Source: JBBQER01 sp052148155 (GTDB lineage: Bacteria > Actinomycetota > Acidimicrobiia > IMCC26256 > PALSA-610). From it: a DNA stretch of 26,049 bases. The stretch covers positions 1 through 26,049 of the forward strand of contig JBKQIY010000243.1 of assembly GCA_052148155.1 (NCBI GenBank). Reading direction: 5' to 3'. The notes beneath the pieces were generated by a model that saw only the letters and a program-made list of their open reading frames with translations, ran no database searches and had not been told where the DNA came from. Position 1 is the stretch's first letter; every line of letters begins with the position of its first letter. The translations under genes and the position numbers were made by a program. Positions 7,113-14,311 of this stretch are shown in pieces.

Positions 7113-7134
7113 AATCGTTTTCGATCCCGGGAGG
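7106..7134 (+). promoter_or_regulatory. Riboswitch expression platform that masks the folD Shine-Dalgarno
   Basis: CCTGGG (7106-7111), which is part of riboswitch P3 and its loop, is complementary to CCCGGG (7126-7131). ATCG (7114-7117) pairs with CGAT (7122-7125) around a TTTT loop. The resulting 10-bp hairpin captures the first three bases of the Shine-Dalgarno GGGAGG (7129-7134), which lies 9 nt before the folD ATG. Ligand binding needs the same CCTGGGC strand, so the two folds are mutually exclusive. I infer translational ON-switching by ZTP. Confidence 0.75.
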
Positions 7135-7143
7135 TACACCCGC

Positions 7144-7989
7144 ATGGCGAGCACTGCAGCGTTGATGTCGGGCACCGAGTTGGCGAAGGACATCGTCACT
7201 CGCTGTCGCGAACGGTCAGCCGAGGTCACCGCAAAACGGGGACGTCGTCCTTGCTTGGTCGCGGTGCTGATCGGTGCTGACCCGGCATCGGTCACCTATG
7301 TGCAGATGAAGCAGCACCGATGCGCCGCCGCGGGGATCGAATCCCGCTCCGTCGGTCTATCCGAGCAGGCCACGACCGCAGCGGTCGTCGCGGCGGTTGC
7401 AGACCTGTCGCAGGATGCCGGAGTAGACGGAATCCTCGTGCAGCATCCGGTTCCTCCACAGGTTGACGAGCGGGCCGTGTTCGAGGCCATCGACCCGGCC
7501 AAGGATGTTGATGGTGTGACGATGCACTCGTTCGCGGCGATGGCGTTCGGTCGCGACGGCTTCTCCTCGTGCACGCCGGCGGGGATTATCAGGCTGCTCG
7601 ACGCCTACGACGTGACCCTCGACGGCGCGCACGCCGTTGTGATCGGCCGAAGTCCGATCCTCGGCAAGCCCGTGGGGATGCTGTTGCTCGCCCGCAATGC
7701 CACCGTCACCTACTGCCATTCCCGGACGCGAGACCTGCCATCGGTCGTCGCGGCCGCTGACATTGTTGTCGCCGCCGTCGGCGTTCCGAACTTCGTGCGC
7801 GGCGACTGGATACGACCCGGCGCCGTGATCGTCGACGCCGGTTACAACGACGGAAACGTCGGCGATGTTTGCTTCGATGAGGTCCGCGACCGTGCCCGTC
7901 TCGTCACGCCGGTACCGGGCGGTGTCGGGCCGATGACGATCGCGGTTCTCCTCGAACAGACCATCATTGCCGCGCTGGGTCGCGGCTGA
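7144..7989 (+). CDS. folD: FolD-type methylenetetrahydrofolate dehydrogenase/cyclohydrolase
   Basis: The 281-aa product matches FolD. FolD oxidises 5,10-methylene-THF with NADP and hydrolyses methenyl-THF to 10-formyl-THF, which feeds purine synthesis. The catalytic YxxxK pair is present as Tyr52 and Lys56 (TYVQMK). Other family motifs are PAKDVDG, CTPAGIIRLLDAYDV, the Rossmann segment VVIGRSPILGKPVGMLLL, and PVPGGVGPMTIAVLLEQT near the C-terminus. Two signatures deviate from the textbook enzyme: QHPVP replaces the usual QLPLP, and DGVTMHSF replaces DGFHP-N, which suggests a diverged subfamily. The ATG at 7144 is set by GGGAGG 9 nt upstream, although the frame is open further 5'. The gene is controlled by the ZTP riboswitch and has no operon partner. 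Confidence 0.92.
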   Translation: MASTAALMSGTELAKDIVTRCRERSAEVTAKRGRRPCLVAVLIGADPASVTYVQMKQHRCAAAGIESRSVGLSEQATTAAVVAAVADLSQDAGVDGILVQHPVPPQVDERAVFEAIDPAKDVDGVTMHSFAAMAFGRDGFSSCTPAGIIRLLDAYDVTLDGAHAVVIGRSPILGKPVGMLLLARNATVTYCHSRTRDLPSVVAAADIVVAAVGVPNFVRGDWIRPGAVIVDAGYNDGNVGDVCFDEVRDRARLVTPVPGGVGPMTIAVLLEQTIIAALGRG

Positions 7990-8144
7990 TATCCGCGATG
8001 TGCGGACGAGTTTCAAGACGGCGGCATGTCAGGCGGTCGTGGAGTGACGAGCGCCCAGAAACAGGCAGATCAGCGCGACTTGTTTCATCGCCTCGATGCT
8101 CGACCGCGGGCTGGAACAACAAGCGAGTCGCTCGGCGGTGCGCG

Positions 8145-10028
8145 CTAGATAAGACTGTCGACCCAGGCCTGGTGCAGCCCGGCGTAGTTCCCGCCGCTGC
8201 GGATAAGTTCGTGAGGTGGACCGTCTTCGAGGATGCGACCCGCGTCGAGGACCAGCACGCGATCGGCGATTTCTACAGTTGTGAGGCGGTGGGCGATGAT
8301 GATGGCGGTGCGGTCGGCGAGGAGCGTTCGAAGCGCGTGTTGGACGAGGCGCTCCGACGGTATGTCGAGCGATGAGGTCGCTTCGTCGAGGATTAAGACG
8401 GCAGGGTCGGCGAGGAACGCGCGCGCGAAGGCGACGAGTTGGCGTTGGCCGGCGGAGAGTCGGGCGCCTTTTTGGTGTACGTCGGTGTCGTAGCCATCGG
8501 GGAGTGCTTCGATGAATGCGTGCGCGCCGATCGCGTTGGCGGATACTTCGATTTCGGCGCGGGAGGCGCTCGGTCGTCCGAGACCGATGTTGTCGGCGAC
8601 GGAGCCGGTGAACAGGAAGTTTTCTTGGGTGACGGTCACGATCGCGCGGTGGAGGTCGGTCGGGTCGAGGTCGCGCAGGTCGATGTCATCGAGCGAGACC
8701 CGACCTGAGGTCGGGTCCCAGAACCTTGCGGCGAGTCGGGCGATGGTGGTTTTACCGGCGCCGGTCATGCCGACGACAGCGATGGTTTGGCCGGCCGGGA
8801 TCTCGAGGTTGAGGTCGGTGAGTACGGGACGGTCGCGGTATGCGAAGTTGACCGTGTCGAACCCTAGGGCGCCGTGGGGATGCGCGAGTGTGACCGGCTG
8901 GTCAGGAGGCGCGACGGTGAGCGGTTCCTCGAGTACGCCGGAGAGCTTTTCGAGGCCCGCGGCCGCCGCTTGGAAAAGGTTGTAGAACTGGCTGAGTTCT
9001 TGCATCGGCCCGAAGAATCGTTGCAGGTAGAGCAGGAAGGCTGCGAGGACGCCGATACTCACGTGACCGTCGATCGCAAGCCAGCCGCCGTAGAACACGA
9101 CGATCGCGGTGGTCATTCTGCCCGCGAGTTGTACGCCGGGCCCGTATGCCGCGGCGAGTCGTTGCGACCAGAAGTTGGCGTCGCGGTAGCGGTCGTCGAG
9201 GTGTTCGAAGATTTCCTGGTTGCGCGGCTCGCGGCGGAAGGAGTGCACTGCTTGTATTCCGCCGAGGCTTTCGACGAAGTGCACGATGACGAGCGCGATC
9301 GCGTCTCGTGTTGCCCGGTAGGCACGCTCGGATTGGTCGCGAAACCAGCGGGTGAGCAGCCACAGCAAAGGAAGTGTGAGGAGCACCGGGATCGCGAGTT
9401 GCACGTTCAGCACGACGAGCATGATTGCGATACCGACGACGGTGAGGACCGATGTGACGACGGTGACGACACCAAATTTCAACATGTCGGCCAGGGCATC
9501 GATGTCAGAGGTCTGACGCGAGATCACTCGTCCGGACGTGTATCGCTCGTGGAAGGAGAGACTGAGTTCCTGGAAGTGCATGAACGCGCGACGTCGGAGG
9601 TCGAGGATGGCATCTTGTCCGACGCGTCCGACGATTATGAGGAACGCGTTGAACGTCACCGCGCCAAGCAGCGTGATCACAACCATCGCGACGACCACCG
9701 TCACGAGTGGTCGCAGGTCTCGGCTGCCGCCATGCATGAGTGGCGGGATGCCGTGGTCGATGCCGATCTGCACGAGCAGTGGGCCCGCGAGTTGTGCGAC
9801 CGTACTGAACGTGACGAGTAGAGCGGCGAGGAGCAGCGACCGCGTATGCGGTCGCGTTAGAGACCCGAGGAGCTTGCGGCTTCGGCTGCGCAACAGCAGG
9901 GCTAATCCCGATCCCGGCTCGTCGACGTCTTCCGCCGCGACGCCTCGCCAGCTGTCCACCGAGTTGTCACCGGTGAGGTCGGTTGGCGCGTCGCGGTCGA
10001 CGTCGGGGATCTCGTCGGGTTCGATCAT
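8145..10028 (-). CDS. ABC exporter half-transporter with canonical ATPase site
   Basis: This 627-aa protein is a fused permease-ATPase half-transporter of the exporter type. Residues about 60-350 form the six-helix membrane domain, preceded by a 45-residue acidic N-terminal extension. The nucleotide-binding domain has Walker A GMTGAGKT (420-427), Q-loop Gln468, signature LSAGQ (524-528), Walker B LILDE with catalytic Glu549, and the H-loop His580. All catalytic residues are present. The start codon overlaps the stop of the upstream partner gene as ATGA (10025-10028), which implies translational coupling and a heterodimer. The substrate cannot be predicted from sequence. Multidrug or lipid-like exporters are the usual relatives. 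Confidence 0.94.
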   Translation of the reverse strand: MIEPDEIPDVDRDAPTDLTGDNSVDSWRGVAAEDVDEPGSGLALLLRSRSRKLLGSLTRPHTRSLLLAALLVTFSTVAQLAGPLLVQIGIDHGIPPLMHGGSRDLRPLVTVVVAMVVITLLGAVTFNAFLIIVGRVGQDAILDLRRRAFMHFQELSLSFHERYTSGRVISRQTSDIDALADMLKFGVVTVVTSVLTVVGIAIMLVVLNVQLAIPVLLTLPLLWLLTRWFRDQSERAYRATRDAIALVIVHFVESLGGIQAVHSFRREPRNQEIFEHLDDRYRDANFWSQRLAAAYGPGVQLAGRMTTAIVVFYGGWLAIDGHVSIGVLAAFLLYLQRFFGPMQELSQFYNLFQAAAAGLEKLSGVLEEPLTVAPPDQPVTLAHPHGALGFDTVNFAYRDRPVLTDLNLEIPAGQTIAVVGMTGAGKTTIARLAARFWDPTSGRVSLDDIDLRDLDPTDLHRAIVTVTQENFLFTGSVADNIGLGRPSASRAEIEVSANAIGAHAFIEALPDGYDTDVHQKGARLSAGQRQLVAFARAFLADPAVLILDEATSSLDIPSERLVQHALRTLLADRTAIIIAHRLTTVEIADRVLVLDAGRILEDGPPHELIRSGGNYAGLHQAWVDSLI

Positions 10029-11782
10029 CGACCGACCCGATCATCGTGACCGCTGAGATGCTCGGCGGCCTGGCTCAGTATGGCCGCATAACGCGGCTCA
10101 GACCGCAAGAGGTCGTGATGCGATCCCGTCGCGGCGATGCAGCCGTCTTCGAGCAGCGCGGCACGATCGGCGAGCGCGATCGTCGACGGTCGGTGCACTA
10201 CCACCAGTGCGGTGCAATCGGCGAGGATCGGCCGTAGCGCCTCCTCGACGCGGGCTTCGGTATACACATCGAGCGCCGAGAGCGGATCGTCGAGCACGAG
10301 GACACGTGGACGGCCGACAATGGCGCGTGCGAGCGCGAGACGTTGACGTTGCCCGCCCGACAGCGACAGGCCCTGTTCGCCGATCCGCGTGTCCAGACCC
10401 CACGGCAGCTCATACGCGAACGATGCCTGCGCGACCGCGAGCGCGGCCTCGACGTCGGCATCCGTGGCGTCGGGATGGCCGATCAGAAGGTTCTCGCGCA
10501 CACTCGCGGAAAACAGCGTCGGTTCCTCGAACGCAAACCCGATCTCGCCGCGCAAGCTGCGCAGCGTCAGGTCGCGCACGTCGTGGCCATCGAGCGTGAC
10601 CCGTCCTGCGGTCACCTCATGGAGTCGTGCGAGCAGTGTCGCGACAGTCGTCTTACCGGCCCCGGTCACGCCGACAAGCGCCAGCGTCTCCCCCGGATGA
10701 ATCTCCAGGTCCAACCCGCACAGGACGGTCCGCTCACTTCCCGGATAGGCGAAATGAACGGCTTCGAATCGGACTTCGCCGCGTGCGCGTACGAGCGTCG
10801 CCGCGTTCGGACGATCCGCAATGAGCGGCTCAGTATCGAAGACCTCCCACACCCGCCCCGCCGCGGTCTCGGCTTCTTCGGCCATGGCGAGAATCCAGGC
10901 CAACTCCTCAATCGGGAACACCAAAATCAACAGATACGCGACGAACGCGACGAGGCCGCCCACCGTCAGGCTTCCCGTCGACACCGCGAGCGCGCCGACG
11001 AGTAGGACAGCCGCGAGCGTGAGGTTCGGGATCAAGGCGAGCACCCAGATGAACTGAGTGTGGATCCTGATCCGTTCGAGTTCGGTCTTCCGCAGTTGCT
11101 GGCAGCGGAGGTCGTACCGACTGAACATCTCGGCTCCCCGCCCAAATGCCTTGAGGACCCGAATACCTCGCGCGGCTTCCTCGAGCATCGTTGTGAGATC
11201 ACCGGTCTGGTCTTGGATCTCTCGTACGACAACGTGATAGTTGCGTTCGAACCGGCGACACAATGCCAGCACCGGAATCGCAGTCGCGATCGTGAGCAGA
11301 CCGAGCCACACGTTCAGATGTAAGACGAGCGCGAAGATCGCGATCACCTCAACGATGGTGATGAACAAGAAGATGGCACCGAACGCGGCGAAGCGGCGTA
11401 TCAGCGAAATGTCGGAGTTCGCACGCGACAACAGCTGGCCCGACTGCCACCGGTCGTGGAACCCGACCTCCAACCGTTGGAGCTGCTCGTAAAAGTCGTC
11501 GCGTAGTTCGGTCTCGACGCTCGTCGCCAGCTGCGCAAGGGCCAAGCGACGACGGTAGGTCAGACTGAGCTCGAACAAACCAAGCGCGACCGCGAGGACA
11601 AACAGCGGCACGAGCCCGGCCTTGTCCCCACGGTGGATCGGACCATCGATCGCTGCCTCCGCGATCAGTGGGATCGCAAGCTGTGCACCAACCGACAACA
11701 ACGCCGAACCGGTAATAAACCCGATTCGCTTCCTGTGAGGTCGGAGATACGGCCCGACCCGCCACAATGCTCGCTCACGCAC
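10025..11782 (-). CDS. ABC exporter half-transporter with degenerate Walker B
   Basis: This is the first gene of the two-gene exporter operon and encodes 585 aa from the preferred start. I chose the GTG at 11782 because AGGAG (11789-11793) precedes it by 6 nt. A TTG at 11818 would add 12 residues but lacks a ribosome-binding site. Residues about 15-305 form the membrane domain. Counting from the GTG, Walker A GVTGAGKT is at 371-378, the Q-loop position reads FAFEEPTLF (416-424) without glutamine, the signature LSGGQ is at 474-478, Walker B reads LVLDDP with Asp499 replacing the catalytic glutamate, and the H-loop is His530. This is the pattern of the degenerate-site subunit in heterodimeric exporters such as TM287/288 and BmrCD. 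Confidence 0.93.
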   Translation of the reverse strand: MRERALWRVGPYLRPHRKRIGFITGSALLSVGAQLAIPLIAEAAIDGPIHRGDKAGLVPLFVLAVALGLFELSLTYRRRLALAQLATSVETELRDDFYEQLQRLEVGFHDRWQSGQLLSRANSDISLIRRFAAFGAIFLFITIVEVIAIFALVLHLNVWLGLLTIATAIPVLALCRRFERNYHVVVREIQDQTGDLTTMLEEAARGIRVLKAFGRGAEMFSRYDLRCQQLRKTELERIRIHTQFIWVLALIPNLTLAAVLLVGALAVSTGSLTVGGLVAFVAYLLILVFPIEELAWILAMAEEAETAAGRVWEVFDTEPLIADRPNAATLVRARGEVRFEAVHFAYPGSERTVLCGLDLEIHPGETLALVGVTGAGKTTVATLLARLHEVTAGRVTLDGHDVRDLTLRSLRGEIGFAFEEPTLFSASVRENLLIGHPDATDADVEAALAVAQASFAYELPWGLDTRIGEQGLSLSGGQRQRLALARAIVGRPRVLVLDDPLSALDVYTEARVEEALRPILADCTALVVVHRPSTIALADRAALLEDGCIAATGSHHDLLRSEPRYAAILSQAAEHLSGHDDRVGR

Positions 11783-12260
11783 CGCAAACTCCTGACCCGC
11801 GACACCCAGGCGCGACAAAGCGATCGCCGAGGCACCCGAACGCTACGACCGACCCCAGGGGCCGTGCGACCGATTTACGAAGCAGGCCCACAGTCAGTAC
11901 CCGCGCGAGATCCACCCACCCCGAACCCACGACCGGCACGCCGAAGTCGACGTCGGCATCAGCTTTGCATCCACGGATCTCGTGACGAGGTCCACGAGGG
12001 ACGAACTCCGACATGTGCACCGGTCGACGGCCTGATGGAGAGCATGGGGCGAACGACAGAAATGCCCCTGGACGAAGCCAGCAGTTAACGCAGCCCTCCT
12101 TGGGCATTTCGGTTGTACCGCCTGCGGCGTCTGGGGCGGCGCTCGCCGTCCTGATAAATCTCTCTCTCGTGTGACCAGTGCAGGCGTGGGCGGCGCGCAT
12201 GTGACGCCCACACCTCCACGAAGCGCTGCCTGCGTCGGATGATCGAGCCGCTCGCTGCTT
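11783..12260. other. Intergenic stretch between ABC operon and pentapeptide gene
   Basis: No supported gene lies here. Long minus-strand open frames cross it but show proline/arginine-rich shadow composition. A 7-bp inverted repeat (GTGGGCG at 12186-12192 with CGCCCAC at 12205-12211) lies about 50 nt past the stop of the pentapeptide gene on the minus strand and could be its terminator, although no U-tract is present. Confidence 0.35.
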
Positions 12261-13328
12261 CTACTCGTGCCCGACACAGCTCTGCGGGCTGGTGCCGTTC
12301 GTGCTGCTGTTGGTCCCGTCTGGACACACGGTGTCGTCAAATACAAACACCCCTGTCACGGTGCTCAACCCGGTCGCGTTCTGAAAAGTCGTGTTCGCCA
12401 GGTCCGCGCCGGTCAGGTTTGCGTCGGTCACGTTTGCGCCACTCAGATCGGCGAAGTCGACGGATGCGTTCGTCAAGTTTACGCCGGTCAAGTTCGCGCC
12501 GGTTAAGTTCGCGCTGATCAGGTTCACGCCGGTGAGGTTCAAGCCCGCAAGACTCTGACCCGCCAGGCTCGCGGATTCGAGAAGCGCTCCCGGGCCGATG
12601 AGATAACCGAAGAGCACTGACCAACCCACCGGTAACGCCGCCGGCGTGCCGATGATGCCGCCGGCCGGGGCGACGACCATGGTCGCGCCGGCGAAGTTCG
12701 TGCCGGTAACAGTCGCGCCCTCCAAGTTCGCATTGCTCAGATTCGCGTCGCTCAGGTTCGCGTTCGACAGGTTTGCGTTCACGAGGTTCGCTCCGGTCAG
12801 GTTCGCGCTGCTGATGTCCGCGCCTGTGAGGTTCGCGCCGGAGAAGTTCTGCCCGGCGAGGGCGGCTCCCGCGACGTCGCATCCGCTCCAGTCGATAGCT
12901 GCATGGGGGTAACCGACACAGACCCCTGCCGATGCGCCCGGTGTTCCTTGCGAGCCGACGGAAGCCATGAGCGACCAGTACGAAGCGTTGGACGGCAGGA
13001 TGTTCGTCGTCGCTTGGGTCGCGATGTAGGCCGACCCGTTGCTCCCGACCACGTCGTTGACGGCATACGCGGTGCTGCTCTGCCACTGCCCGCGCCAACG
13101 AAACGCCCGACTCGGCCACATGACCATCGCTTCACTGGACGTGCATGCTCGCCCGGCCTGATGGTCGATGATGCGCAACACGCCTTTGTTCGGACCGCTC
13201 CTCGGATAGCACGCCGCGATCATGCCGGTCGCGCTGTCCGGGATCGCCGCCCACGCGAACGTTCCACCGGCAGCAAGACCGACGACGAGGCCGACGACTA
13301 GCCCGGGTAAACCCAGCCGCTTCAACAC
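12261..13328 (-). CDS. Secreted pentapeptide-repeat protein with CBM-like module
   Basis: The 355-aa product is exported and mosaic. The GTG at 13328 is preferred because GGAGG (13335-13339) precedes it by 6 nt. Residues 1-28 are a signal peptide or anchor (LPGLVVGLVVGLAAGGTFAWA). Residues about 30-71 form a small Cys-containing module (GMIAACYPRSG, then LRIIDHQAGRACTSSE). Residues 80-121 (WQSSTAYAVNDVVGSNGSAY, then YWSLMA) resemble a CBM5/12-like carbohydrate-binding repeat, followed by a short Gly-rich linker. Two blocks of A(N/D)Lxx pentapeptides, about 152-218 and 252-320, form a right-handed beta-helix split by GTPAALPVGWSVLFGYLIGPG. The tail has a cysteine pair (Cys335, Cys351). A cell-surface or matrix role is inferred. 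Confidence 0.88.
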   Translation of the reverse strand: MLKRLGLPGLVVGLVVGLAAGGTFAWAAIPDSATGMIAACYPRSGPNKGVLRIIDHQAGRACTSSEAMVMWPSRAFRWRGQWQSSTAYAVNDVVGSNGSAYIATQATTNILPSNASYWSLMASVGSQGTPGASAGVCVGYPHAAIDWSGCDVAGAALAGQNFSGANLTGADISSANLTGANLVNANLSNANLSDANLSNANLEGATVTGTNFAGATMVVAPAGGIIGTPAALPVGWSVLFGYLIGPGALLESASLAGQSLAGLNLTGVNLISANLTGANLTGVNLTNASVDFADLSGANVTDANLTGADLANTTFQNATGLSTVTGVFVFDDTVCPDGTNSSTNGTSPQSCVGHE

Positions 13329-13339
13329 GCTGCGCCTCC

Positions 13340-14010
13340 AAAGTGGGGGAACCCAGGCGGCGGAGGCCAACCCCGTCGGCGGGGTCTGGGACGGCTCTAG
13401 TCAGCGACCGTCCAACACCGAGAGTACGCCCGTTCGGCTGACAGACCTAATCGAAGTAGTTCCGACCGAGCACAGTGCGCCGAGATCGAAAGGAGTATGT
13501 GCGGCGATCGAGATCGCCGAATCGCTTCGCGACCTTCCGGCGGCCAGCTCGGCGAACGCGTGTCGCGGACGAAGTCATCATCAATCGGGTACACAGGACA
13601 AGAGCGAAGAGCTCGTTCTGAGCGACGGTGTCGATGGACGAGCGGCGGACTCACCCGCGACACAAACCGCGACTGACCGAGTATGGGCATGTCCGTGACG
13701 TCGGGCGAGAGTGGCAGCGATCTCCTATTCGGGGATCAGACGGCAGCCGTGGTCTTCGAACAAACTGCGGGGGGGAGCCCATGCGGCGTAGCTGACGTCG
13801 CGAGGCGCCTTGGCTTTGTCGGAGACGCGTCAGGTCGTTTGAGGGCTCGTTGATGAGTCCGCCGCGCGTGGACGTAAGGCCACGCGCGCGATTGTTGCGT
13901 GTCCCAGACCGCATCGATGTCGCTCGCTTGGCATGGCTGCGGCTGCGTGTGATGGGCGCGGTTCGTGGCTTGGCGTGCCGCTCGGGATCTTGGCGTGGAT
14001 GCCGGGCGGC
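13340..14010. other. Intergenic stretch of about 670 bp without a gene
   Basis: Open frames in this stretch are short or arginine/serine-rich shadows without ribosome-binding sites. The only clear structure is the 9-bp hairpin at 13863-13888. The promoter of the minus-strand pentapeptide gene must lie near the low-coordinate end. Confidence 0.4.
13863..13888 (-). terminator. Perfect 9-bp GC-rich hairpin, possible terminator
   Basis: CGCGCGTGG (13863-13871) pairs perfectly with CCACGCGCG (13880-13888) around an 8-nt loop. It lies about 120 nt past the stop codon of the small minus-strand HTH gene. There is no U-tract on that strand, so it may be an L-shaped actinobacterial terminator or another structured element. 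Confidence 0.35.
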
Positions 14011-14241
14011 TTAGCCGTGGATCGGTGTGGTCGGGTTGCTGGCGGTTTTGGTGGCTGTTGTTGTGTCGCGTGCGGCGGTGAGTTTGGCTTGGGCGATGGC
14101 GAGCAGTGTTGGCATCGACTCGGGTGGGAGTTCGAGTTGGCTGGCGATCTGGTCGGGGGGGATTCCGGCGTCGCGTAGTGCGAGCGCGACGGCGTATATG
14201 ACGGGTAGGCGGAGGAGGGGCGGCCCGTCGGTTGGGGTCAC
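14011..14241 (-). CDS. Small helix-turn-helix (sigma-70 region 4-like) protein, 76 aa
   Basis: The product is a 76-aa protein. Its core (RLPVIYAVALALRDAGIPPD, then IASQLELPPESMPTLLAIAQ and AKLTAA) has the helix-turn-helix rhythm of sigma-70 region 4 or of small conserved actinobacterial HTH proteins (pattern RLPD-Y--AL-L---G---IA--L-I----LL-IA-AKL). The tail is threonine-rich and probably disordered. It starts at a GTG with only a weak ribosome-binding site. The gene is transcribed divergently from the large LuxR-type regulator, with 70 bp between the starts. A regulatory relationship with that gene is plausible but not shown. The HTH prediction is by eye. Confidence 0.68.
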   Translation of the reverse strand: MTPTDGPPLLRLPVIYAVALALRDAGIPPDQIASQLELPPESMPTLLAIAQAKLTAARDTTTATKTASNPTTPIHG

Positions 14242-14311
14242 GTCGGGAACGGTATGGGGACTGCGTTCGGCCGCGCATCGGTAATGCGTTACTGATTTTT
14301 CGGTCTGATAG

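Noticed and set aside
8233..9821. Long plus-strand open frames opposite the ABC exporter gene, up to 315 codons
   Set aside because: They are antisense shadows of a clear ABC transporter. Composition is Asp/Glu/Arg/His-rich without any domain, and no ribosome-binding site precedes them.
11775..12200. Minus-strand 141-codon frame upstream of the ABC operon
   Set aside because: It overlaps the start of the ABC gene in a different frame, has no ribosome-binding site and no family similarity that I can see.
12400..12850. Periodic 15-bp pattern that could look like a DNA tandem repeat or CRISPR-like array
   Set aside because: The period comes from pentapeptide codons (A-N/D-L-x-x) in the exoprotein gene; there are no unique spacers or exact repeats.
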